DNA from: Planococcus plakortidis
GTDB taxonomy: Bacteria; Bacillota; Bacilli; Bacillales_A; Planococcaceae
NCBI RefSeq assembly: GCF_001687605.2
Contig: NZ_CP016539.2
Location: 588,501 to 652,500 of the forward strand
DNA length: 64,000 bases
Direction of reading: 5' to 3'
A program made the position numbers and the translations under genes. Of the stretch, positions 53,592 to 62,158 are shown in pieces. Numbering within the stretch: position 1 is the stretch's first letter; each line of letters opens with the position of its first letter. The notes below the pieces were generated by a model that was not told the DNA's origin, did not search any database, and worked only from the letters and a program-made list of their open reading frames with translations.

Positions 53592-53645
53592 GTGACCAGA
53601 TTGTCACTTAAAAGTCACCGGACAGTCATGAACCCTCTCTATACT
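53592..53645 (+). promoter_or_regulatory. four direct repeats of 11-bp period and -10 of the ABC operon
   Basis: GTGAC (53592), GTCAC (53603), GTCAC (53614) and GTCAT (53625) recur at exactly 11-bp steps, one helical turn, and are followed by TATACT (53640-53645). No recognisable -35 hexamer stands at the proper distance. This is the layout of an activator-dependent promoter bound by an OmpR-type regulator. The assignment to the adjacent regulator is inferred. Confidence 0.75.
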
Positions 53646-53743
53646 GAAGTTATCAGGTAAATCAAGAGTTCATAATCTGGTGAATGTATTCCGTTAATTT
53701 TTGATTAACCCGCATCTCTATCTATTTGATGATAGAAAAATGA

Positions 53744-53847
53744 AGTAAACTGCGAAGACGCCTGCGGGAAAGCGAGACAGCTAAGACCCTGCAGGAGTGC
53801 AGCGACGAAGCGGCTTAGCGCTCGCCCGCGGCAAGCGTAGCAGCTTT
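53744..53847 (+). repeat. Bacillales-type extragenic repeat, copy 4
   Basis: CGCCTGCGGGAAAGCGAGAC, AGACCCTGCAGGAGTGCAGC, GACGAAGCGGCTTAGCGCTC and GCCCGCGGCAAGCGTAGCAG in succession. It lies between the putative exporter promoter and the exporter's first gene, so it would be part of the 5' leader. Confidence 0.75.
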
Positions 53848-53908
53848 ACGGAATGCTTCGAAAATACTCGATTTCAATATAAACAGTAACCAAACGGAGG
53901 GTACACTC

Positions 53909-54592
53909 ATGACAATCATGGAAGTAAAAAACTTATCAAAAGTATACGGCAAGGATGAAATGGCAGTCATCGCACTCGACGATGTGTCGTTTAGCGTCAA
54001 CAAAGGCGAATTCATCTGCATCATCGGGCCATCGGGTTCCGGCAAATCGACTTTGCTTCACCTGCTCGGCGGCGTCGACCGACCGTCTAGCGGCAAGGTC
54101 TCAATCGACGGCACGGACATCTATCAACTCGACGAAACGCAGCTCGCGATTTTCCGCCGCCGCCAAATCGGCTTGATCTATCAATTCTACAACTTAATCC
54201 CAATCTTGACGGTCGAAGAAAACATCACCTTGCCGATGCTGCTCGATGAACAACGCGTCGACAAACATCAATTCCGAAAAATCTCCGAGGCGCTAGGGCT
54301 CGACCAACGCCTCAACCATTTGCCGAACCAATTATCCGGCGGCCAGCAGCAGCGCGTGTCGATCGGACGTGCGCTCGTCAGCAACCCGGCAATCATGCTC
54401 GCGGACGAGCCGACCGGAAACTTGGATAGCAAAAACAGCGAGGAAATCATGGAGCTCCTGAAGATGTTCAACAAAACCTTCAAGCAGACTTTGATCGTCA
54501 TCACACACGATGAGCGCATCGCCTTGCAAGCCGACCGCGTCATTTCGATCGAAGACGGCAAGATCGCCAAAGACGAGGTCATCCGCTCATGA
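53909..54592 (+). CDS. ABC transporter ATP-binding protein (MacB/LolD type)
   Basis: 227 residues with Walker A GPSGSGKST (40-48), Q-loop in QFYNLIPILTVEEN, signature LSGGQQQRVSIGRAL, Walker B IMLADEPTGNLD and the H-switch in VITHDE. The type drives FtsX/MacB-like permeases. ACGGAGGG precedes ATG 53909. It overlaps the permease gene in ATGA. Confidence 0.95.
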   Translation: MTIMEVKNLSKVYGKDEMAVIALDDVSFSVNKGEFICIIGPSGSGKSTLLHLLGGVDRPSSGKVSIDGTDIYQLDETQLAIFRRRQIGLIYQFYNLIPILTVEENITLPMLLDEQRVDKHQFRKISEALGLDQRLNHLPNQLSGGQQQRVSIGRALVSNPAIMLADEPTGNLDSKNSEEIMELLKMFNKTFKQTLIVITHDERIALQADRVISIEDGKIAKDEVIRS

Positions 54593-57174
54593 ACATCGTC
54601 AATAAAGTCACCGTCCGCCACTTGAAGGAAAACAAACGGCGCTCGCTTGTCACCATCATCGGCGCCATCATTTCCGTCGCCATGATCACCGCCGTCGCAA
54701 CGCTCGGCGTGTCGTTTCTCGATCTGTTGATTCGCGGGGACATCGAAGAAAACGGCGAATGGCATGTGCAGTATCAAGACGCAAATGTCGAACAGCTCGA
54801 AGCGGTTGCTAAAGACGACAACACCGAACAGCTTATTGTCACGAGCGATGGCTTTGCCGCATTCGACAGCGCCAAAACGGAAAACAAACGTTATCTTTAT
54901 TTTCGCAACTTCGAAGCACAAGGCATGGATCATTTCCCGCTTGCGCTCACAGAAGGGCGCTTGCCTGAAAACGCCAATGAAGTCGTTATCTCGGAAACTT
55001 TAAACACTAATTCCGACGAAACGTACCAAGTCGGCGACACTTTGACCGCTGGCATAGGCGAACGCATGCACAGCTTGGAAAATCGCAAGCTGTCAGAGTT
55101 CGATGCCATGCAATTCGGTGAAGGCGATACGTTTAATGAAGAACTGGTTAATGTAGAAGAGCAAACCTTCGACATCGTCGGCATCATCGAGCAGCCGGGC
55201 TGGGAAGTGTCTTGGCTGCCGGTCGTGAGCGTCGTCGGATTTACTGACACCAACACGGCCGCAGTGGATGACACGTTTGACGGTTACGTTGTCGCTTCAA
55301 AAATCAACAATGATTTATTCGATGATGCCAAAGCGTTTGCCGAAGCACAAGGCATTCCGTCGGTTGACTTCAACTCGGATCTTCTGCGCTTATACGGCGC
55401 GACGCAAAACGATAATTTGCGGTCGACCTTGTTCTCGCTCGCCGGCATCATGATGGGCATCGTTGTCATCGGCTCCGTGGCCCTTATCTACAACGCGTTC
55501 GCCATCAGCGTCTCCGAACGCGCACGCCATCTCGGCATGCTCGCAAGCGTCGGGGCGACGAAACGCCAGAAACGCAACTCGGTATTTTTCGAAGGGGCCA
55601 TCATCGGCGCCATCAGCATTCCGTTTGGCATACTTGCGGGGCTTGGCGGCATTTGGGTGACCTTCCAGTTCGTAAACACCTTCTTGCAAGGCGCGCTCAA
55701 TGTCGAGCAAGAGCTCGAAGTCGTTGTCACGCCGATGATGCTTGTCGTCGCAATCGGCGTCTCGGCACTGACGATTTTGATTTCAACGTACATTCCGGCG
55801 CAAAAAGCGTCGAAGATCTCGGCGATCGACGCCATCCGCCAAACGCAAGACATCAAACTGACGGGGAAAGCCGTGAAGACCTCGAAATGGGTGCGCAAGC
55901 TGTTTGGCTTGGAAGCGGAAATCGGCTTGAAAAACTTGAAGCGCAACCGCAAACGTTATTTGGCTACGGTGTTCTCACTGGTCATTTCGATTGTCTTGTT
56001 CTTGTCGGTGACGTATTTCACCAATAACTTGAAAACATCGCTTGAAATGACGCAAAGCGAGCTGCGATACGATATCCAATTGTATGGCGGTGAACTGAAC
56101 GAAGATAGCCTCGAACAATACGCAAACCTTCCGGATGTCACGGAGGCCGGCTTGATGCGTCAGGCAGGAGGCGAAGCGCATATCTCGCAAGACCGATTGC
56201 CGGAAGCCTTGCTTGAAGAAATTGAACGGGGCGAAACGGAGCTCGTCGACGACCGCTACCGATATTACGTGTCGGTCTATGCCATGGACAGTGAAAACTT
56301 CGAGCAATACGCAGAACAAATCGGCGTCGATCCAGCCGATTTCGGACAGGAAACGCCGCGTGCCATCCTTATCGACAAAGTAGTCTACCAAGACGGCATG
56401 TCCGGCACGTTGAAAGAAACGGAGACTGTCAAAGTGGAGCAAGGCGAGAGTTTAGAACTTCTTGGCAGTTCCATCGATGAAATGGGTGAGGAAATCGAAC
56501 CGGAAGTGCTCGCCAATGTCGAAATCGCCGCGCTGACAGACGAAACGCCTGCGGGTGTGTCCGCTTCCTATCTCGGCAATTTGGATTTGATCGTGCCGAT
56601 GGATGCGCTCGATGAACTCGGCTTTATCGCGGACGACACGTACCCGTCCATCACGCTTGCATCGAGCGACCCAATGAAAACGGAAGCCGAGATTCTGGAA
56701 ATCAACGAAGCGGGTATTGACATCTCGAATGTCTTCCAGCGGCGCCAGCAAGAAGAACAATTGGTCTTGCTCATGCAAGTGTTCACGTATGGCTTCATCA
56801 CCTTGATCTCGCTCATTTCCATCGCGAACATCTTCAACACCATCTCGACCAGCGTTCAGCTCAGAAAACGGGAATTCGCCATGCTGCGCTCGGTCGGCAT
56901 GACCCCGAAAGGCTTCAATAAAATGATTCGTTACGAAAGCCTGTTCTACGGCGTCAAAGCACTCGCTTACGGTTTGCCGATAAGTTTCGCGGCGATGGTT
57001 GCCATGCATTTTGCACTCGGCCAGACCTTCGATTACGGATTCATCGTCCCGTGGGGCAGCGTCGCCTTTGTCATCGTCGTCATCTTCTTGATCGTCGGAG
57101 CGGCGATGCTGTACTCGATCGCGAAAATTAAAAACGATAACATCATTGAGAGTTTGAAACAGGAAAATGCATAA
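54589..57174 (+). CDS. ABC transporter permease with two FtsX domains
   Basis: 861 residues. An N-terminal helix and a large extracytoplasmic domain (about 45-275) are followed by three helices. A second such unit runs from about 455 (YLATVFSLVISIVLFLSVTYF) with another large external domain (475-730) and three final helices. Both halves carry FtsX marks (ISVSERARHLGMLASVGATKRQ, QLRKREFAMLRSVGMTPKGF). The size and kinase type suggest export or resistance to peptides or envelope stress rather than uptake. Confidence 0.93.
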   Translation: MNIVNKVTVRHLKENKRRSLVTIIGAIISVAMITAVATLGVSFLDLLIRGDIEENGEWHVQYQDANVEQLEAVAKDDNTEQLIVTSDGFAAFDSAKTENKRYLYFRNFEAQGMDHFPLALTEGRLPENANEVVISETLNTNSDETYQVGDTLTAGIGERMHSLENRKLSEFDAMQFGEGDTFNEELVNVEEQTFDIVGIIEQPGWEVSWLPVVSVVGFTDTNTAAVDDTFDGYVVASKINNDLFDDAKAFAEAQGIPSVDFNSDLLRLYGATQNDNLRSTLFSLAGIMMGIVVIGSVALIYNAFAISVSERARHLGMLASVGATKRQKRNSVFFEGAIIGAISIPFGILAGLGGIWVTFQFVNTFLQGALNVEQELEVVVTPMMLVVAIGVSALTILISTYIPAQKASKISAIDAIRQTQDIKLTGKAVKTSKWVRKLFGLEAEIGLKNLKRNRKRYLATVFSLVISIVLFLSVTYFTNNLKTSLEMTQSELRYDIQLYGGELNEDSLEQYANLPDVTEAGLMRQAGGEAHISQDRLPEALLEEIERGETELVDDRYRYYVSVYAMDSENFEQYAEQIGVDPADFGQETPRAILIDKVVYQDGMSGTLKETETVKVEQGESLELLGSSIDEMGEEIEPEVLANVEIAALTDETPAGVSASYLGNLDLIVPMDALDELGFIADDTYPSITLASSDPMKTEAEILEINEAGIDISNVFQRRQQEEQLVLLMQVFTYGFITLISLISIANIFNTISTSVQLRKREFAMLRSVGMTPKGFNKMIRYESLFYGVKALAYGLPISFAAMVAMHFALGQTFDYGFIVPWGSVAFVIVVIFLIVGAAMLYSIAKIKNDNIIESLKQENA

Positions 57175-57176
57175 GA

Positions 57177-57213
57177 AAAACGCGCTCTGCCTTTTGGCGG
57201 AGCGCGTTTTTTG
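57177..57213 (+). terminator. terminator of the ABC operon
   Basis: AAAACGCGCTCTGCC pairs with GGCGGAGCGCGTTTT (one mismatch), then further T. Confidence 0.93.
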
Positions 57214-57222
57214 CATAGAACA

Positions 57223-57513
57223 TTAGATTCTACGAACAGTGTCTTTCTTGCGGAAAATCCCGATCAATAACAACACCAAGCCGATAATGAACGTGCTAGG
57301 GTACAGGATGGCAAGCATCGCCACTGCGGCCCAGCCGCTTCGCTCATAATGGGCATAGCCCATACTGACAAGCCAGGAAAACAAGGGGCAAATGATAAAC
57401 ATCGTCGTGACGCCCCAGATGATGTATTTGCCTTTACGCGAATAGTCCTTACCGAGCTGAAAGGCGAGAAGCAGCGAGACGAGCAAAATGCCACTGGCTG
57501 CGGCGTATTCCAT
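57223..57513 (-). CDS. small membrane protein, three TM
   Basis: 96 residues with hydrophobic helices near 4-20, 31-50 and 65-85, ending in a basic tail (IFRKKDTVRRI). The start is moved to ATG 57513 behind AAAGGAGG. The family is not recognised. It converges on the ABC operon's terminator. Confidence 0.7.
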   Translation of the reverse strand: MEYAAASGILLVSLLLAFQLGKDYSRKGKYIIWGVTTMFIICPLFSWLVSMGYAHYERSGWAAVAMLAILYPSTFIIGLVLLLIGIFRKKDTVRRI

Positions 57514-57692
57514 ATTGAACAGCCTCCTTTTGGTGGATGCCAATCTGAGGTGAGTGTCTGTATAGTTGAGTACAGTTTAACACAAATTTCCAAGTGCTGA
57601 AGTTCTGCTTGAAAACCAACCAGCGATCTTACCGAAAAGGTTTCCAATTATTCCCTGAGGGTAACAGGGTAGGAGAGTTGGGAGGAGAAAAA

Positions 57693-57917
57693 ATGAATAA
57701 CCGATGGAAAAATGCGTTATGGGTGATCCCCACTTATGGCGCAGTCGCTTTGATTATAGGGTACATCATAGAAGGAAAGCCGGTTTGGAATCTGGTCATC
57801 AGTTCCGTCATTGCTGGATTTCTTCTTTCTGTATTTATTTGGCCGCGCATGGAGAAGAAGCGGCTAGCAAAAGAGAAGAAGACACAAACCAACTGGGAGG
57901 ATAATCGGAATGATTAA
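57693..57917 (+). CDS. small two-TM membrane protein (paralogue 1)
   Basis: 74 residues: ALWVIPTYGAVALIIGYIIEGKPVWN, then LVISSVIAGFLLSVFIWPRM, and a Lys-rich tail. The layout (a helix, an EGKP/GGEPDW turn, VISS/VGSLIAGF, RP, basic tail) is shared with the next gene, so the two are probably duplicates. The start is ATG 57693 behind TTGGGAGGAG. It overlaps the next gene by 8 bases. Confidence 0.72.
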   Translation: MNNRWKNALWVIPTYGAVALIIGYIIEGKPVWNLVISSVIAGFLLSVFIWPRMEKKRLAKEKKTQTNWEDNRND

Positions 57918-58116
57918 CCTTACAGTAAAAGCTATTTTATGGGCAGTAGCATACGCTGTCGTCGCGTTTTGGGTGAGTTACATATTTGGAGGCGAGCCGG
58001 ATTGGTTGTTTGTTGTCGGCTCATTGATTGCCGGATTCATTCTATTCGGTGTGCTGCGGCCCATCGTCCAGAACAAGCGCCGCAAGAAACAAGAGCGGGC
58101 AGGTGAACGTGTATGA
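57910..58116 (+). CDS. small two-TM membrane protein (paralogue 2)
   Basis: 68 residues with VAYAVVAFWVSYIFGGEPDW and VGSLIAGFILFGVLRPIV and a basic tail (KRRKKQERAGERV). It is a likely paralogue of the preceding gene. GGGAGGATAAT precedes ATG 57910. Its stop overlaps the next start in ATGA. Confidence 0.72.
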   Translation: MINLTVKAILWAVAYAVVAFWVSYIFGGEPDWLFVVGSLIAGFILFGVLRPIVQNKRRKKQERAGERV

Positions 58117-58445
58117 ACTGGCCGGAAATCAAGGAATACCTGACAGAGCCGATCATTTCGAAACAAAAGGACCCTTTGCTTATTTTTCCGTTAGGGGTTC
58201 TCGCTGCCTGGGCCGGGACAATGGTCTACCGAAGCAGTGGCATCACGTATTTTGAGTATCTGCAGTGGATGATTCCAGTCGCCATCCTTGCTTTCGCTTT
58301 ATACTTTTTGCTGATTGCCTGGCTGAAAAAGCAGAGGGCAAAAAATAATCTATTCTACAAACGTCGATCACCAATAGATCGGCGTTTTTATTATGCGCTT
58401 AGGAGCCACCAACAAGCCTGCAAAACCGATTTCTCCACACCATAA
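58113..58445 (+). CDS. small membrane protein, C-terminus read through a hairpin
   Basis: 110 residues with two helices (PLLIFPLGVLAAWAGTMVY, WMIPVAILAFALYFLLIAWL) and a basic stretch (KKQRAKNN). The natural end of such a protein would be here, but the frame stays open for about 34 more residues that translate a terminator-like hairpin (58362-58390). The stop codon may have been lost by mutation, leaving an unusual tail (KRRSPIDRRFYYALRSH). Confidence 0.65.
   Translation: MNWPEIKEYLTEPIISKQKDPLLIFPLGVLAAWAGTMVYRSSGITYFEYLQWMIPVAILAFALYFLLIAWLKKQRAKNNLFYKRRSPIDRRFYYALRSHQQACKTDFSTP
58362..58390 (+). terminator. terminator-like hairpin inside a reading frame
   Basis: AACGTCGAT pairs with ATCGGCGTT (one G-T pair) around eight bases, followed by TTTTA. 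It should end the three-gene transcript. Confidence 0.75.
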
Positions 58446-58535
58446 AAATAATTTATCCCACACCCCAAAAACCTATTCTCCAAATGAGCAGTAAGTGCTA
58501 TTATATGTAAGATATTCCAAATCGAGAGGGAGAAA

Positions 58536-59828
58536 ATGATGAGCAGGACGAACATTCAATCAGATAGAGAGAGCATTTATTTTATTCTTAGCGTCATTAT
58601 CAGTGTGTTGATTTATGTGTTGGCCGCCGTATCCATTATCGGAATCGCCATCGCCTTGGCGATTTTTGCCTTTTTGCTATTCACGAATGCAGTCATGCTC
58701 GGGACAATCCGTGGCAACGGGGTGCGCATCCACGAGCGCCAATTCCCGGATGTCTACGAACGCGTAAAGATATTGTCTGCGCAAATGGAAATCGGCCGAG
58801 TCCCAGACGTATTCGTCGTTCAATCGGAAGGAGCACTCAACGCTTTTGCAACACGCTTCTTCGGGCGCGACATGGTCGTGTTGTATTCGGAAGTGTTTGA
58901 ACTGGCGCGCGAGCAAGGCCAAGATGAACTGGATTTTATCATCGCCCACGAACTGGCTCACGTAAAACGCTGCCACGTCTGGAAAAACCTGTTGATCCTG
59001 CCGGCCGGGTTCATCCCGTTCCTCAGTACGGCGTATAGTCGCTCGTGTGAATACACATGCGATCGCCACGCCGCCTACGAAATTCAAGATGCTGCTGCTG
59101 CGAAACGCGCATTGACACTGCTTGGCATCGGCAAGAAAGCATATGCGGAAGTGAACGAAGATGCGTACCGTGAACAGATCCACACCGAATCGAATGCATT
59201 CGTTTGGCTGGCCGAAGTATTGTCGACGCATCCGCGTTTGCCAAAACGCATCCAATCGATCGACTGGTTCAGCAAGGCCGACGTCAAATTCTACCAGCCG
59301 AAACACGGCCGGATTGCTCTTGGGGCAGTCGCCATCGCTCTTGCCTTGAGCTTGGCGTACGCTGGAGTTCTTGGCGTGTTCGCCACCACCTCAGCTATTG
59401 CCGATTCGTTCTTACCCGAATTTGACGATGCGTTCTACGATGAAATGTATAGCATCGAAGGTGAGACTCCGCTCATGGCAGCCGCAGCAGCAGGTGATGT
59501 CGCTGGTGTCGAACAAGCACTCGCTGACGGTGAGGACATTCATGCGAAAGACTCGGAAGGCTCTGACGCCTTGATGTACGCCGTCCACTGGGGCGACCCT
59601 GAGGTGATCCAAACATTGGTAGACGCAGGGGCCAAGGTGAACACATCCGACTATTACACAACGGCCTTAGCAGTTGCCGTCATGTACGAAGATTACGAGA
59701 GCGCCAAACTGCTTATCGAAAATGGCGCCGACCCAACATTTGAAGGACCCGACGGCTTAAGCGCTATTGATGAAATGGGCGCAGATTCCGAAGAAGAGTT
59801 CATGGAAATGCTCGAACAAGGCTATTAA
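58536..59828 (+). CDS. M48 metallopeptidase fused to ankyrin repeats
   Basis: 430 residues. Two N-terminal membrane helices (16-38, 40-58) precede an M48 peptidase with H138-E139-L-A-H142 and the third ligand E172 in the ExxxD motif (EYTCD), giving a complete Zn site. A further helix (IALGAVAIALALSLAYAGVL, about 268-287) leads to an ankyrin segment (about 305-425) of three repeats, such as ETPLMAAAAAGDVAGVEQAL, DALMYAVHWGDPEVIQTLVD and TALAVAVMYEDYESAKLLIE. The peptidase is HtpX-like. The ankyrin part would lie across the membrane or on the same face, depending on the topology. It may work with envelope proteins. Confidence 0.9.
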   Translation: MMSRTNIQSDRESIYFILSVIISVLIYVLAAVSIIGIAIALAIFAFLLFTNAVMLGTIRGNGVRIHERQFPDVYERVKILSAQMEIGRVPDVFVVQSEGALNAFATRFFGRDMVVLYSEVFELAREQGQDELDFIIAHELAHVKRCHVWKNLLILPAGFIPFLSTAYSRSCEYTCDRHAAYEIQDAAAAKRALTLLGIGKKAYAEVNEDAYREQIHTESNAFVWLAEVLSTHPRLPKRIQSIDWFSKADVKFYQPKHGRIALGAVAIALALSLAYAGVLGVFATTSAIADSFLPEFDDAFYDEMYSIEGETPLMAAAAAGDVAGVEQALADGEDIHAKDSEGSDALMYAVHWGDPEVIQTLVDAGAKVNTSDYYTTALAVAVMYEDYESAKLLIENGADPTFEGPDGLSAIDEMGADSEEEFMEMLEQGY

Positions 59829-59838
59829 TAGATATCAA

Positions 59839-59879
59839 CAAACAAGCGTCGATCGCTAACAGATCGACGCTTGTTTCAT
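59839..59879 (+). terminator. terminator of the M48-ankyrin gene
   Basis: AACAAGCGTCGATC pairs with GATCGACGCTTGTT around seven bases, with T after. It overlaps the end of the convergent lipoprotein gene. Confidence 0.93.
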
Positions 59880-60122
59880 TTTTACGCTGCCGTCATCGCC
59901 ATCGACATGATCGATGCCCCATTCACAATTTCCTGCGTTCTCCCACTCCACTTCATAGCGCCCCCAACTGTACTCGATGGACAGGACCTCCGCATCTCCG
60001 AACGGATTCGTATGAAGCTCTTCAATGATTGCGAGGACTTCGGATTCAGTGATCTGCGGTTGTTGCATGCAGCCTATAAGAAAAATACTTAAGAATATAA
60101 TGAGCAAACTCAAGCGCTTCAT
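59856..60122 (-). CDS. small lipoprotein
   Basis: 88 residues. The signal peptide ends in LIGC (Cys near 18). The mature part has SEVLAIIEELHTNPFGDAEVLSIEYSWGRYEVEWENAGNC, read in parts, and HVDGDDGSVKMKQASIC. It resembles small Bacillus lipoproteins of unknown role. The start is ATG 60122 behind AAAGAGGTG. The 3' end runs into the terminator of the converging M48 gene. Confidence 0.75.
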   Translation of the reverse strand: MKRLSLLIIFLSIFLIGCMQQPQITESEVLAIIEELHTNPFGDAEVLSIEYSWGRYEVEWENAGNCEWGIDHVDGDDGSVKMKQASIC

Positions 60123-60324
60123 GGCTTCACCTCTTTCCCAGATAGACGCGACTGCATCGACAAAAGTTACATAGATTTTGGCTGAATAGGTTATGTGTTG
60201 GCGCTCGGCGGGTAGGCAGGGAGTAACCCCCAATCAGTCAGCAATCGGAATGACCTTGATGAATAACAGACACGGCCCTACTTACATGAACCCTCAAAAC
60301 CTTAAGTAGAGAGGACTGTTTGAA

Positions 60325-60480
60325 ATGAAGAAATTTGCAGGACTTATCTTGGCAAGCGGTTTGGCATTGTCGGCATGTTCAGGAGACAGCGAACCGGAAA
60401 CGGAACCGCTTGAAGAAAACGACGGCGCGGATGATACATTGACCGATACGGAGGATGGCGAAGAGGAAGAAGAGGATTGA
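60325..60480 (+). CDS. stub lipoprotein, truncated paralogue
   Basis: A 51-residue lipoprotein. MKKFAGLILASGLALSAC plus SGDSEPETEPLEENDGADD matches the first about 40 residues of the 61.5-kb lipoprotein almost residue by residue. It then ends in an acidic run (EDGEEEEED) where the other continues with a 170-residue domain. The ribosome site is AGAGAGGA. Either a domain was lost after duplication or a short secreted peptide is kept on purpose. Confidence 0.75.
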   Translation: MKKFAGLILASGLALSACSGDSEPETEPLEENDGADDTLTDTEDGEEEEED

Positions 60481-60539
60481 CCCGGTGCCGGTATCGGTAA
60501 TAGGGTTTTGAAAACACCGACATAAAAATAAGAGCTGGG

Positions 60540-60574
60540 AAAAGAGCCTGTGCAACCGCAGGCTCTTTTTTGTG
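60540..60574 (+). terminator. terminator after the stub lipoprotein
   Basis: AAAAGAGCCTG pairs with CAGGCTCTTTT, followed by T. Confidence 0.92.
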
Positions 60575-60784
60575 TGTAAATCAATTTTCCAGCAGGACTG
60601 TTATCTCCTTGTGATGAATAGGTAATATCAGTGAAATAACCCATTTAATTGGTAATTATATATTTCATCTAGTATAATTTGTCATTAACAACATAACATT
60701 TATTCGTCATTCCGATGAAGAAAAGATGACACGAGAGGCCGTCTTGATTCACTGGACACCAAAGAAATGAGGAGGACGAGGAGA

Positions 60785-61450
60785 ATGATTAAAAAATGGT
60801 TTGCGGCAGGAACGATCGGTGCAGCATTGACGCTCAGCGCCTGCGGTTCGGATACGACCGAGGTCAATGAGGAACAAGATACGACAGCTTCCGAAAGCGT
60901 GGAAGAGACGGAAGAAGAAGTCGGCGAAGCAGAAGAAGAGCCTGCTGAGGAACAAGCAGCGGAAGAAGAAACGGAAGAGTCGGAAGCGGGCAAACGCTCG
61001 AATCCGGTAGCGGTCGGTGAGACGAAAGTAGTCGACATCACCATCTTCGACAATGAGTCCAATTCCTACGAAGGCAAAGCGGAAATCACTGTCAATTCCG
61101 TGACGCGCGGCGAGGAAGCATGGGAAGAAATCCAAAGCACAAACGAATTCAACGAAGAGCCTGCAGAAGGCCATGAATACCTGATGGCTGACGTGACGGC
61201 GACACTCGTGGAAGCGGAAACGGAAGACTACGCCTGGTATGTGGATGCCATGAACTTCAGCTTCATCGGCAGCGACGGCTCGCCGTATGACTGGACATCG
61301 GTCGTCGTGGAGCCCGAATTGAACGGGGAAGTCTATGAAGGCGGCACGTTGGATGGCAAAGTGGTCAATATGGTGAAACAAGATGATCCGATCCTCTTGG
61401 TCTTTGAAGACGGAAATTGGGACAATGTGTTCTTCAGCACAGAGGAATAA
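60785..61450 (+). CDS. lipoprotein with DUF4352/DUF5067-like domain
   Basis: 221 residues. The lipobox LSAC (Cys near 19) is followed by a Glu-rich linker (about 25-65) and then an immunoglobulin-like domain: NPVAVGETKVVDITIF, EYLMADVTATLVEAE, NFSFIGSDGSPYDW. That is the DUF4352-like pattern of exported proteins. The start is moved to ATG 60785 behind GAGGAGGACGAGGAG. The gene lies 33 bases before the next lipoprotein gene and probably shares its transcript. Confidence 0.82.
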   Translation: MIKKWFAAGTIGAALTLSACGSDTTEVNEEQDTTASESVEETEEEVGEAEEEPAEEQAAEEETEESEAGKRSNPVAVGETKVVDITIFDNESNSYEGKAEITVNSVTRGEEAWEEIQSTNEFNEEPAEGHEYLMADVTATLVEAETEDYAWYVDAMNFSFIGSDGSPYDWTSVVVEPELNGEVYEGGTLDGKVVNMVKQDDPILLVFEDGNWDNVFFSTEE

Positions 61451-61483
61451 AACGGAGAAACCACAAAGGGAGAAGGATATTTT

Positions 61484-62146
61484 ATGAAGAAATTTGCAGC
61501 AATCATCGCAGCGAGCGGTTTGGCACTCGCCGCTTGCTCGAGCGACAGCGAACCTGAAACGGAACCGGTTGAAGAAACTGACGGAGCGGCAGACACGATG
61601 ACCGAGACGCAGGATGCAGATGCAGAAGAAGCGGAATCAGATGAAGAAGGCGGAAGCGTCAGCGTCGATGAAGGGCTGTTTGACGTCGAAGTAACCATTC
61701 CGTCCTCGTTCTTCGAAGGGGAAGACCCGGAACAAGTCGCAGCGAACGTCGACAACGCAGAAGAAGCGATCGTCAATGACGACGGTTCCATCACTTACAA
61801 AATGTCGAAAGCCCAGCACGAAGAAATGATGGAAGAAGTCGCAACAAGTGTCAAAGAAGCGACCACTACCATCACCGAGTCCGGTGACTATCCGTCTATC
61901 CAGGCAATCGAAACATCCGACAACTACGACCAATTCATCGTCCAAGTCGACCGTGAAGCGTACGAAAACAGCTTCGACGGCATTGCGACGATGACCCTTG
62001 GAGTAGTCGGTTCCTTGTATCAGCTATTCAACGGGGAAGACCCTGACAGCTACAAAGTCATCGTCGAGATGGAAGACGCGGAGAGCGGGGAAGTGTTCAA
62101 TACGACTACTTATCCTGAGGCGTTGGAAGAGATGGGTGAAGAGTAG
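61484..62146 (+). CDS. acidic lipoprotein, paralogue of the stub
   Basis: 220 residues. The lipobox LAAC (Cys near 18) is followed by a Glu/Asp-rich linker to about residue 60, and then a conserved domain (FDVEVTIPSSFFEGEDPEQ, SITYKMSKAQHEEMMEEV, VVGSLYQLFNGEDPDSYKV). Homologous domains occur in Bacillus lipoproteins of unknown function. The start is ATG 61484 behind AAAGGGAGAAGG. A terminator follows the stop. Confidence 0.82.
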   Translation: MKKFAAIIAASGLALAACSSDSEPETEPVEETDGAADTMTETQDADAEEAESDEEGGSVSVDEGLFDVEVTIPSSFFEGEDPEQVAANVDNAEEAIVNDDGSITYKMSKAQHEEMMEEVATSVKEATTTITESGDYPSIQAIETSDNYDQFIVQVDREAYENSFDGIATMTLGVVGSLYQLFNGEDPDSYKVIVEMEDAESGEVFNTTTYPEALEEMGEE

Positions 62147-62158
62147 AATAAATTTCAA

